21,531 bases of DNA from a virus. Positions 1 to 6,394 of this stretch are shown here, piece after piece. Position 1 is the first letter of the stretch; each line of letters opens with the position of its first letter. Made by a program: the position numbers and the translations under genes. The notes beneath the pieces are model-generated. The model was not told the DNA's origin and did no database searches. It saw only the letters and a program-made list of their open reading frames with translations. Location: IMG/VR virus record IMGVR_UViG_3300040815_001340, positions 1 to 21,531 of that record; one strand, 5' to 3'.

Positions 1-530
1 TTTACTGTAATATTAGCATCTGTTACGTCTAGTGTATCGGAATTTACAGAAGTAGTAGTACCATTTACTGTAAGATCACCATCGATTGTTAGGTTGTTAA
101 TACCTGTTACGTTATTTGAATCATCAACGTCAATTCCAGTAGCTTCTACATCAACTCCAGAAGTACCAATAGACTTAACAAGTTTGTTGTCAGTCATTGG
201 AGTTGCAGCATTAATCTTTGTATCTAACTCATCTTGGATCTTTTGTGAAGACCAAAGAGAAGTTGTTGTAGTTGCTGCGTCATCTAACGCTCTATGCTGA
301 TCTATATCATAGTTTAATAAATTATCATGGTTAATCTGAGTCTCATCAACATCAATTGCTAAGTCTTCATCTGCTCCGGGATTGTCTGTTCCTACCGTTA
401 CTTTAGTAGATCCAGCAACGACCTTCTCTTCAAGAAAGCCGGGAGAAGTATCATCAAGAGATACTTTAACTCTTTTATCATCTGTTGCACCAGTTGCATC
501 TAAGTTAAGCGATTTGTACGTATTCGCCAT
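1..530 (-). CDS. Tail fibre / appendage protein, N-terminal part (runs off the left edge)
   Basis: An open frame begins at ATG 528-530 after a GGAG-type site (GGAGATATAA) and stays open for 176 codons to the window edge, so the C terminus is missing. The visible protein starts MANTYKSLNLDATGATDDKR. It is rich in D, T, N and V, with low-complexity beta-type sequence and no cysteines. Near residues 150-176 it carries a DLTVNGTTTSVNSDTLDV-type segment, a motif I know from structural and fibre proteins of many marine phages. Its place downstream of other fibre genes in the same direction agrees with a tail fibre or virion appendage. Receptor target unknown. Virion role is fairly sure; the exact part is not. 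Confidence 0.75.
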   Translation of the reverse strand, partial: MANTYKSLNLDATGATDDKRVKVSLDDTSPGFLEEKVVAGSTKVTVGTDNPGADEDLAIDVDETQINHDNLLNYDIDQHRALDDAATTTTSLWSSQKIQDELDTKINAATPMTDNKLVKSIGTSGVDVEATGIDVDDSNNVTGINNLTIDGDLTVNGTTTSVNSDTLDVTDANITV

Positions 531-540
531 TTATATCTCC

Positions 541-897
541 TTAATGTCTTCTTTTTGCTTTATATCTACATTCATCTAAGTTAATACTACCAGTAGTAAC
601 TTCAACTTTAACTCTTACATAGTTAGTACCTGTTACTAATACGTCCCAAATATGAGAACCATCTGAATCAGTAATAGTTTGAATTGAATCGTCAATATCA
701 GCAAAGTTTACATTATCGTTACTTAATTGAAGTACTAAATTCATGTTTACATTAACTCCACCAGTATAAACTAACTGGATAGAGAATGGACCTTCCTTGA
801 AGGAAGTGTCGATAGATTCAGTTGTAAACTCGGAATTTACAGCAGTAGTACCGCCTATCATATCTCTGATTAATATAGTATCTAATACGTTACTCAT
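541..897 (-). CDS. Small beta-rich protein, probable virion component
   Basis: A 118-aa protein starting MSNVLDTILIRDMIGG. I chose the ATG at 895-897 because it has a purine-rich site (GAGGGAAAA) just upstream; an upstream GTG would add ten residues without support. The start overlaps the stop of the 54-aa membrane protein gene by 8 bp, so the two are probably translationally coupled. The sequence alternates hydrophobic and polar residues (SIQLVYTGGVNVNMNLVLQLS, VRVKVEVTTGSINL), which suggests a compact beta sandwich, and it ends in a basic tail (RYKAKRRH). I do not recognise the family. Its position between fibre genes suggests a small tail or decoration protein, but this is inference from context. 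Confidence 0.65.
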   Translation of the reverse strand: MSNVLDTILIRDMIGGTTAVNSEFTTESIDTSFKEGPFSIQLVYTGGVNVNMNLVLQLSNDNVNFADIDDSIQTITDSDGSHIWDVLVTGTNYVRVKVEVTTGSINLDECRYKAKRRH

Positions 898-1054
898 TTT
901 TCCCTCTTTTCTCAAAAGCATTAGCACCAGCTACACCAACACAAATCATAGCAATAGCTTGGCTAGTGTCTTGTCCAGACCACATTGCAGCTCCAAGAAT
1001 TATCATACCTAACAAAGCTAATGAACTTCTTCGGCAACTAAATATTTGTTTCAT
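890..1054 (-). CDS. 54-aa two-helix membrane protein, holin-like candidate
   Basis: A short frame starting MKQIFSCRRSSLALLGMI, with an excellent ribosome binding site (AGGAGG, seven bases before ATG 1052-1054). It has a basic N terminus (CRR), a first hydrophobic stretch at about residues 11-24, a polar turn (WSGQDTSQ), a second stretch at about 32-46 ending GVAGANAFEKR, and a charged tail. Two helices with a short turn and charged tail are typical of small class II holins and of other small phage membrane proteins. No lysozyme or spanin gene adjoins it in this window, so a lysis role is only a possibility. The stop lies inside the start region of the next gene (8-bp overlap). Confidence 0.6.
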   Translation of the reverse strand: MKQIFSCRRSSLALLGMIILGAAMWSGQDTSQAIAMICVGVAGANAFEKRGKNE

Positions 1055-1063
1055 ATATTCCTC

Positions 1064-1321
1064 CTAGCATTTCCAAGCTTTACGAGACCAGTAATTGGCA
1101 CTGAGCTTATTATTTTTACCTTTAATACCGCCACTTCTTGCGCAGTAACTTTTACGCCTGTCTGGATTACTAGTTCCATCTGGCATTGAATGACCGAATC
1201 TCACTAGCTTTTCTTCACCATCTTGACAAGCTTTAACTTTGTGAGTTTTTTCACCTTTTTTTTCACGAACAGGTTGATTACATTTAAGTTTACTTTTTAA
1301 TTTACTAAATCTTTCAGCCAT
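1064..1321 (-). CDS. Small basic Cys/Trp protein with RFG...YWS...W motif
   Basis: An 85-aa, strongly basic protein starting MAERFSKLKSKLKC. The N terminus carries the F-S-K-L-K peptide also found in the two genes before it. The rest has the pattern DGEEKLVRFGHSMPDG, then RRKSYCARSGG and a C-terminal YWSRKAWKC. I recall similar RFG/R-K-S/YWS-W small proteins in many phages and large viruses, of unknown function. It overlaps the preceding gene by 8 bp and ends 9 bp before the membrane-protein gene, so it belongs to the same translation-coupled cassette. High lysine and arginine content would suit contact with DNA or packaging inside the virion; this is inference. Confidence 0.65.
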   Translation of the reverse strand: MAERFSKLKSKLKCNQPVREKKGEKTHKVKACQDGEEKLVRFGHSMPDGTSNPDRRKSYCARSGGIKGKNNKLSANYWSRKAWKC

Positions 1322-1571
1322 TTTTAACTCTCTGTTTTAGTTTACTAAATCTTTTTTTACCGAATTGCTCATTTTCTCTATTAGCTTGGTTTTTATCAGC
1401 AATAGCACTTTTCTTTTCTGAAGTGCTCATTTCTCCCCAAGTTTTAGGAGTATCAGCACTTACTCTTTTAGATGGTCTACATTTACCGGGATTATTAGTA
1501 TCTTTATTAGATCCGCATTCAGATCCATCCGGCAAAGTCCATTTTTCTTTATGCCATCTCTTTAAACTCAC
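1314..1571 (-). CDS. Small basic protein with CRPSKRVS-TPKTWGEMS motif
   Basis: An 85-aa basic protein starting at a GTG (1569-1571) that overlaps the previous stop in a GTGA junction, with a GGGAAG site upstream. It contains W-H-K-E-K-W near the N terminus, a Cys pair (ECGSN...KCRPSKRVS) and TPKTWGEMSTSEKKSA, then a lysine-rich helix. Similar CRPS-R-V/TPKTW small proteins occur in phages and large DNA viruses, without known function. The C terminus ends KKRFSKLKQRVKNG, the same F-S-K-L-K peptide that opens both neighbouring proteins, here at the other end. Probably a minor virion or DNA-associated protein; the role is inferred only from charge and context. Confidence 0.65.
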   Translation of the reverse strand: MSLKRWHKEKWTLPDGSECGSNKDTNNPGKCRPSKRVSADTPKTWGEMSTSEKKSAIADKNQANRENEQFGKKRFSKLKQRVKNG

Positions 1572-1756
1572 GAGTACTTCCCGCCTCGAGATTTATACTC
1601 TTTTACGATCCAAGAACTTGCATAAGCACTTGGATATCTATCGAACTTTTGTTTAGCTTCGGCTTTTATTCTTTTGTAAAGCTCTTGATTAGTAGGTACA
1701 CTTCCATCAGAAGTTTTTCCCACTTTTTCTTTTAGCTTTTTGAACTTTTCCGCCAT
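1568..1756 (-). CDS. Small basic protein with YPSAYAS...YKSRGGKY motif
   Basis: A 62-aa lysine-rich protein starting MAEKFKKLKEKVGK after a GGAG site; its start follows directly on the previous stop (TAAATG). The C-terminal half (KRIKAEAKQKFDRYPSAYAS, then VKEYKSRGGKY) is a pattern I recognise from short uncharacterised proteins widespread in phages and algal or giant viruses, usually as single small genes. The first ten residues share F-K-K-L-K with the two following genes. Overlap with the next gene is 4 bp. A nucleic-acid-binding or packaged virion protein is plausible from charge and conservation across viruses, but no function is established that I can cite. Confidence 0.7.
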   Translation of the reverse strand: MAEKFKKLKEKVGKTSDGSVPTNQELYKRIKAEAKQKFDRYPSAYASSWIVKEYKSRGGKYS

Positions 1757-2290
1757 TTAATTCTCCAAGTATGCATTAAACTTTTTGATTATTCTTTTAG
1801 CTTTTCCACCATCCATAAATTCTTCAGGGTATTTTCTTCTAAGCCATTCTGAAAAAGTTTCAATTTTAATCTCAGAATACTCACCTAGCCTTTTTGGAAG
1901 GTCTCTAAGTAACTGTCTGTACTCTATATACTTTTTTCTATCAGCTTGTTCTACTTTAACATCAGGTAAAAATAACCAATCAGTTTTGCAAAGTATATGG
2001 TTACGTTCTTTACGAAGCCTATCCATTTTATTTTCACGATCATGTAAAGCTTCATCAATATATTCAACTTCATACTCAGCAGGAAGTTCTTGTTTTAAAA
2101 GTTTAACTCCCATTGGACCGTCAACTTCTTCTAATAACTTAGCTCCTTCAATTTTGTTAGGAGTAGTTATAATTTGAGAATCCTTACCTTTAGCCTTATG
2201 GTTTTTTACCCATTCCTCAGCTTCTTGTTTTGAATCAAATGACCCTGAGAATATAGCTCCGTCTTTACGGGTTAATATAACCCGGATCAT
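1757..2290 (-). CDS. Tail-fibre assembly chaperone-like protein
   Basis: A 177-aa protein. Residues about 88-140 read RKERNHILCKTDWLFLPD, then a tract ending YRQLLRDLPKRLG. The pattern R-N-x-L-L-x-x-(S/T)-D-W ... W/Y-x-x-Y-R-Q-x-L-R-D-L-P is the signature of phage tail-fibre assembly proteins (caudovirus tail assembly type), which help fibres fold and attach and are normally encoded just downstream of the fibre they serve. Here the ATG overlaps the stop of the 697-aa fibre by one base, exactly that arrangement. The N-terminal 60 residues look like a small alpha/beta domain (MIRVILTRKDGAIFSGSFDS), and the C terminus is helical and basic. Confident about family resemblance, less about which fibre is the client. 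Confidence 0.75.
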   Translation of the reverse strand: MIRVILTRKDGAIFSGSFDSKQEAEEWVKNHKAKGKDSQIITTPNKIEGAKLLEEVDGPMGVKLLKQELPAEYEVEYIDEALHDRENKMDRLRKERNHILCKTDWLFLPDVKVEQADRKKYIEYRQLLRDLPKRLGEYSEIKIETFSEWLRRKYPEEFMDGGKAKRIIKKFNAYLEN

Positions 2291-4383
2291 TATTTAATCC
2301 TATGTATAGAGAAGAAATTTCTAGTCCCATCTGTATATGCTGTTGTACTAACAGAGGAAAACCCGTTTATAGCTACAGTCTGATCTTTGTTTAAATATAA
2401 AGTTGTACTTATACTAGGCTCAACTGTAGAAGCAGCCCCTGATCCGTGTAAGGATTTATAGGAATGTAGAGAACCATCTACATGTAATCTTATCTGCATT
2501 ACTTGTGCTGTAGATAGATTTACAGATGCCCCTATTTGAGCAGATATATTGTACCAACCAGAGACAGGTATTGTATATGTTCCAGCCGACATAGCATTAT
2601 GAGAATCTGCCTCTAAATCTTCAAAATCAAATATAGATACAGATGAGTTAACTGTCTGACCACTATTACTAGTATACCTCGCAGCGACAGTCTCAGTCTC
2701 TAGAATTGTTTGTGGTGAAGATCTTTTTGCTATTGAAATTCTATGTAATTGAGGAGCACTTGAATTTAAAGTTCTATTCTGATCCATTCTCAAGCTTAGA
2801 ACTTGCCCCTTGCTTAAGGGCACTGATATAAAGTCGCCATTAGGAAATTCAGTTGAAGCTTCAGCTACATTGGCATAATTAGTTGCAACACCGTCTATGT
2901 AAAGTCTAAAAGTACCTTGTATTGCTGTTGTATACCTTAATGAATAATGTACATCATAGTAACCAGTTTCAGGACAAGTGAATTGATCACCATCCCAAGA
3001 AGAAGTTGTATCCTCAATTTCAGTAGTGCCAAATGGTATATTAGTTGTGTTGCCAGTTAATACCTGTGCCGAGTTACCATATGCCTGAACAACTACTTCC
3101 CTTCCACCAAGATCCTCGCTGGTTACAGCATTGCTCGACCAACCGACGATAGGTACTCTTATGTCCCATGTTATATTATCCCCAGAACCAGAAGCTACAG
3201 GGTTAGCAGTATCCCAAGCATCTGACCCTTCAGAAAAACCCCAAAATACATTACCAGATGGAACGTATGCACCGCCACCATAATAAGTATTCGCACTGGT
3301 ATCGTTGTAATGAACACTAGAATAAAAGAAACTTTGATTATTGGGATACTTGCTTAAATCTACATTTCCTATATTAGATATATCAATTCTAAATGCACCG
3401 CTTCCTGAACTATATACCCCCTTAACCCTAATGTGAGCGGTATCCCCAACCCTTTTATAAAGACCTGTTAACGAACTATAAGTAACATTGGTGTTGTCAT
3501 TTATTACCGTAAACTCTTTCCAATCAGTCATGGCTGCGCCTTTTACGACCTCTCTCGGACCAACTTGAACATTATCTAATTTAAACTGGTAAGAATCATT
3601 AACATTCATTGCTTTAGCTTGATGAATAACTAATCTATAACTAGTAGAATCTGCAGCAGTTTGGAATTGTGCAATGTGTGTATTTGAATTAGCGTTAAGT
3701 TTAATATTCTCACCATTAACTCTAATTAACTTATCATTAGTAATATCATAAACATATACTCTAAAGAATTCATCATCAGCGGCAGTTAATGAACTATCAT
3801 CAATTAAATAGTCAAAAGATATTGTAAGTTTCTTAGCTTTATCTGCAGCATCAATATTAAAGTCATAATAAACACCATGACCTTGCATATCTTCAGTACC
3901 TAGTTGATCATCTCCACCAAATACAAAAGATTTAGATCCTCTTAATGGATTAGATGAGTTTACGGCAATTCCTGTCCAGAATATTGCTAAAGACCCACCA
4001 AAATCATCTGGTAATTCACCCGGAGTTGTATTTGCATAGTTACTCCAACCATCAGCATTTACTTCAGCATCTGGATTAAGGATGTAATTAATACCAGCAG
4101 ATCCACCGCCAACTTCAGCTAAAGCTCCGTCAAGAACTTGAAACATCTTCTTAGAGTCAGTAGCGTAAACTAATTGACCGTTAGAAGCTGTACTAGCGTA
4201 AGTTTGAAGATTAGCTAGAGTATCTTTCTTAACATCAGATCTAGAAGGATCAATAATTGCAGGAGTTGTAATTGTAGCTCCATCTTGGATTACTGTTGAT
4301 CCATCTAAGGTTTTATTTTGTAATGTTTGAGACTCGTCCAAGTTTACATTGTTTGGAGCCGTTTTTCTTGAGCTAAAACTCAT
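2290..4383 (-). CDS. Large tail fibre with tandem jelly-roll-like receptor-binding modules
   Basis: A 697-aa protein. Residues about 20-94 form an attachment-like module (LQNKTLD ... RSDVKKDTLANLQTYASTA ... EVGGG) also present in the 548-aa fibre. Residues about 98-275 (NYILNPDAEVNADGW onwards) resemble a carbohydrate-binding beta sandwich. A middle module follows to about 415. Two C-terminal modules (about 425-553 and 562-697) share F-x-x-P-x-(S/T)-G-(Y/W)-Y and LYIDG/LHVDG spacing and look like C1q/TNF-type jelly rolls, folds that often form trimeric sugar-binding tips. The start has a GAGG site and overlaps the hydroxylase stop as ATGA; the stop overlaps the chaperone start. A receptor-binding fibre is well supported; domain borders are by eye. 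Confidence 0.85.
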   Translation of the reverse strand: MSFSSRKTAPNNVNLDESQTLQNKTLDGSTVIQDGATITTPAIIDPSRSDVKKDTLANLQTYASTASNGQLVYATDSKKMFQVLDGALAEVGGGSAGINYILNPDAEVNADGWSNYANTTPGELPDDFGGSLAIFWTGIAVNSSNPLRGSKSFVFGGDDQLGTEDMQGHGVYYDFNIDAADKAKKLTISFDYLIDDSSLTAADDEFFRVYVYDITNDKLIRVNGENIKLNANSNTHIAQFQTAADSTSYRLVIHQAKAMNVNDSYQFKLDNVQVGPREVVKGAAMTDWKEFTVINDNTNVTYSSLTGLYKRVGDTAHIRVKGVYSSGSGAFRIDISNIGNVDLSKYPNNQSFFYSSVHYNDTSANTYYGGGAYVPSGNVFWGFSEGSDAWDTANPVASGSGDNITWDIRVPIVGWSSNAVTSEDLGGREVVVQAYGNSAQVLTGNTTNIPFGTTEIEDTTSSWDGDQFTCPETGYYDVHYSLRYTTAIQGTFRLYIDGVATNYANVAEASTEFPNGDFISVPLSKGQVLSLRMDQNRTLNSSAPQLHRISIAKRSSPQTILETETVAARYTSNSGQTVNSSVSIFDFEDLEADSHNAMSAGTYTIPVSGWYNISAQIGASVNLSTAQVMQIRLHVDGSLHSYKSLHGSGAASTVEPSISTTLYLNKDQTVAINGFSSVSTTAYTDGTRNFFSIHRIK

Positions 4384-5045
4384 AATATACCTCTTTCCTT
4401 GTTTAGTTTAATTTGTTTTTCCATATAAGGATAAAATTTATTTGGCAGTAATGGTAAATAAGCTTCATATAAATTATTACTATATACGGTTGGAAAATAA
4501 CCTTCTCCGTATGTATGATGTTTAGAATGTAATCCTACTCCTAATGTTAAGGTATTAAATATTTTACCAACAACATTCCAAGACCACCAGTATTTGTTAT
4601 TAGTCCTTTCTTTAAGTGAGTAATGTGACCAATACTCAAATAGTTCCCAATGAAAGGTAAATCCTATTATCATCACTACATAATACCAATCAAAAAAATA
4701 TGTCATAACAATAAAAGTCAATATGTCTAAAGTTATAGATTTCCACCCTGCTAATAACCTTCTTTTTAAATGTGTTCTGTAAAAAAACTTATAAAAACTT
4801 TCATTTGTTCTTGCCCATGAAAAATCGTCAACATTTTCTAAAAATTCATCATGGTGTATTTTATGGAAAGGTTTTAAATACCATCCACATGTTAATATTG
4901 AAGTTATCCAATATACTTTGTTTTTCTTATGTATAGCTTCGTGATGCACACTCATCATGTACGCACCTATAAAAAAACTAAGAATGAAATAAATCACAAA
5001 GAGCCTGCTTGTAAGTTTCTTGTTGAGCCTCTGTTCCAAAGCCAT
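4380..5045 (-). CDS. Integral membrane di-iron hydroxylase/desaturase (AlkB / fatty-acid-desaturase type)
   Basis: A 221-aa membrane protein with the His clusters of membrane-bound non-haem di-iron oxygenases. Numbered from ATG 5043-5045, these are H35-x3-H39 (HHEAIHKK), H61-x2-H64-H65 (HKIHHDE), H132 to H141 (ending EYWSHYSLKER) and H173-x2-H176-H177 (LHSKHHTYGE). The third block resembles the N-Y-x-E-H-Y-G segment of alkane hydroxylases, and a following S-W-N resembles their H-S-W-N. Hydrophobic spans lie at about 15-32, 44-58, 104-131 and 158-170. The known family oxidises alkyl or acyl chains at the membrane; substrate here is unknown and no ferredoxin or rubredoxin is nearby. No good ribosome site precedes 5045; GTG 4995-4997 after AGCAGG is an alternative that keeps the first helix. 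Its stop overlaps the next fibre start (ATGA). Confidence 0.8.
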   Translation of the reverse strand: MALEQRLNKKLTSRLFVIYFILSFFIGAYMMSVHHEAIHKKNKVYWITSILTCGWYLKPFHKIHHDEFLENVDDFSWARTNESFYKFFYRTHLKRRLLAGWKSITLDILTFIVMTYFFDWYYVVMIIGFTFHWELFEYWSHYSLKERTNNKYWWSWNVVGKIFNTLTLGVGLHSKHHTYGEGYFPTVYSNNLYEAYLPLLPNKFYPYMEKQIKLNKERGIL

Positions 5046-5370
5046 AGTGCATATAAAAATTATTTTTACACATATCACTTGTACAAGAGATAACAGCTCC
5101 CATAGGATCTTCGCCTGTCTTTGCTGCAAGAGGGCTTGGAGTATTTGTTATGAACTCATTAATTTTAGATATTACCATAGCTTCCTTAGTAGCATCGCCT
5201 ATCCAATCAGCCCCTCCAAAGAGCCAAGCAACAAAATCCTCGAACTTAAAATCCAAATCATCTCTAACTAAATCAATTAAGCTATCTGTAGTGTACTCAG
5301 TATTCGGATCTACTTTTCCCTTCATCTTGTCACAAAAAATTGCGTCTAAGCTTGAACCTAATCTACTCAT
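4978..5370 (-). CDS. Uncharacterised 130-aa protein between adhesin and hydroxylase genes
   Basis: Starts MSRLGSSLDAIFCDKMKGKV one base after the stop of the glycine-rich gene, and its 3' end overlaps the hydroxylase start by 20-68 bp, depending on which start that gene uses. It is mildly acidic, with four cysteines (C13, then C95, C100 and C125 near the C-terminal half) and a motif FEDFVAWLFGGADWIGD. I do not recognise it. The cysteines and compact size might mean a small folded domain with disulfides or a metal site, but spacing gives no known zinc finger. By position it could be a fibre-associated protein or a partner of the hydroxylase; neither can be shown from sequence. Confidence 0.6.
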   Translation of the reverse strand: MSRLGSSLDAIFCDKMKGKVDPNTEYTTDSLIDLVRDDLDFKFEDFVAWLFGGADWIGDATKEAMVISKINEFITNTPSPLAAKTGEDPMGAVISCTSDMCKNNFYMHYGFGTEAQQETYKQALCDLFHS

Positions 5371-5371
5371 A

Positions 5372-6394
5372 TTATACCACCTGTAATGTTCCAGTTAACC
5401 CAGACTGACCTGCGCCACCGACTAAACCAGTTCTTGTACCACCTGCACCTGCTCCACCTGAACCTCCGGAGCCTCCGGAACCGCCTGATATAGAAGTAGA
5501 GAAAGCATAGCTAGGAGATTCTACAATGACCTTACCACCTGATCCACCAGCACCGCCGCCGCCGCCTCCACCAGAACTGGGCGTTCCTCCTTGACTAAAT
5601 GCTGTACCGCCATTACCTGCGTTAAAGCCATTTGTTCCAGATACATCTATAGAACCAGTACCAATTATTCCTGTAGTAGAGTATATGTAAACCATGCCGC
5701 CATGAAGCCCCTTGTGACCGCCGCCGCCACCACCACTTGAGGCAGATATAGTAATAATTTTACCACCTGAATTGTAGTAGGCACCACCGCCTCCACCAGA
5801 TCCACCACCGGAACCACCGTTACCGCCGACAGTAGAACTACCGTTACCACCATTACTACCAGCAGCATTTGTTACATTTCCAGATCCGCCAGACCCTCCG
5901 GCACCCACACCAGCAGAACCGTTCCCATTATTCGCTCCGCCGTTACCGCCTTTTAGACCATTACTACCGCCACCGCCGCCACCGCCGCCGTAACCATTCG
6001 TACCAGACCCACCTATGCCTCTCTCAGCAAGTGCAGTATACCCACCGTTACCGCCTGTACCGCCTAAGCGTTGAGTAGCTGTATGTGAGTAAGCCGTGCC
6101 TGATACAGCAGTTCCAGAATAAGAGTACCCATTTCTTTCAGTAGCTCTGTATTGGATAGTACCGTTGATAGTACAAGTACCGCATACAAGTATCTGAGCA
6201 AGATCTCCATCACCAGATATGTTAAGTGTACCACCTGCCTGAATATCTACAGATGTATAGTGTTTAGAAAAAGGTGCAGTTAAATTAACAGTCTGACCGT
6301 TAGTGATAACTAAATCACCGTCAGCACCAGTAAACCAAACTGGACAGCTTTCACCTGCTTTTTTATTTACCATTGAAAATGGAAATACTTTCAT
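5372..6394 (-). CDS. Polyglycine-rich adhesin-like appendage protein
   Basis: A 340-aa protein. Residues 1-110 are an ordinary beta-type domain (WFTGADGDLVITNGQTVNLT, ISGDGDLAQILVCGTCTING). The rest is dominated by long glycine runs (several of six to eight Gly) broken by S, N, A and short hydrophobic beta stretches such as KIITISASSG, MVYIYST and KVIVESPS. Such glycine tracts form polyglycine II helix bundles in the T-even/S16 gp38 adhesins, where distal loops bind the receptor. Similar Gly-rich proteins are frequent in marine phage tail loci. The ATG overlaps the stop of the upstream fibre (TAATG). Composition is GC-richer than its neighbours because of GGN codons. Adhesin role is inferred from composition and place. 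Confidence 0.75.
   Translation of the reverse strand: MKVFPFSMVNKKAGESCPVWFTGADGDLVITNGQTVNLTAPFSKHYTSVDIQAGGTLNISGDGDLAQILVCGTCTINGTIQYRATERNGYSYSGTAVSGTAYSHTATQRLGGTGGNGGYTALAERGIGGSGTNGYGGGGGGGGSNGLKGGNGGANNGNGSAGVGAGGSGGSGNVTNAAGSNGGNGSSTVGGNGGSGGGSGGGGGAYYNSGGKIITISASSGGGGGGHKGLHGGMVYIYSTTGIIGTGSIDVSGTNGFNAGNGGTAFSQGGTPSSGGGGGGGAGGSGGKVIVESPSYAFSTSISGGSGGSGGSGGAGAGGTRTGLVGGAGQSGLTGTLQVV

Noticed and set aside
1785-2177. A 130-aa plus-strand frame opposite the chaperone-like gene
   Set aside because: The minus-strand frame has the recognised family signature and coupled junctions; this is its antisense shadow.
4380-5045. Calling the membrane enzyme an AlkB-type DNA repair dioxygenase
   Set aside because: The DNA-repair AlkB is a soluble 2-oxoglutarate enzyme with H-x-D...H. 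This protein has membrane spans and multiple H-x-x-H-H clusters, so only the alkane-hydroxylase meaning of AlkB applies.
5665-6078. Frames overlapping the glycine-rich gene on both strands
   Set aside because: They are frame shadows of GGN-repeat DNA (Val-rich in one frame, His/Arg-rich in another) without ribosome sites.
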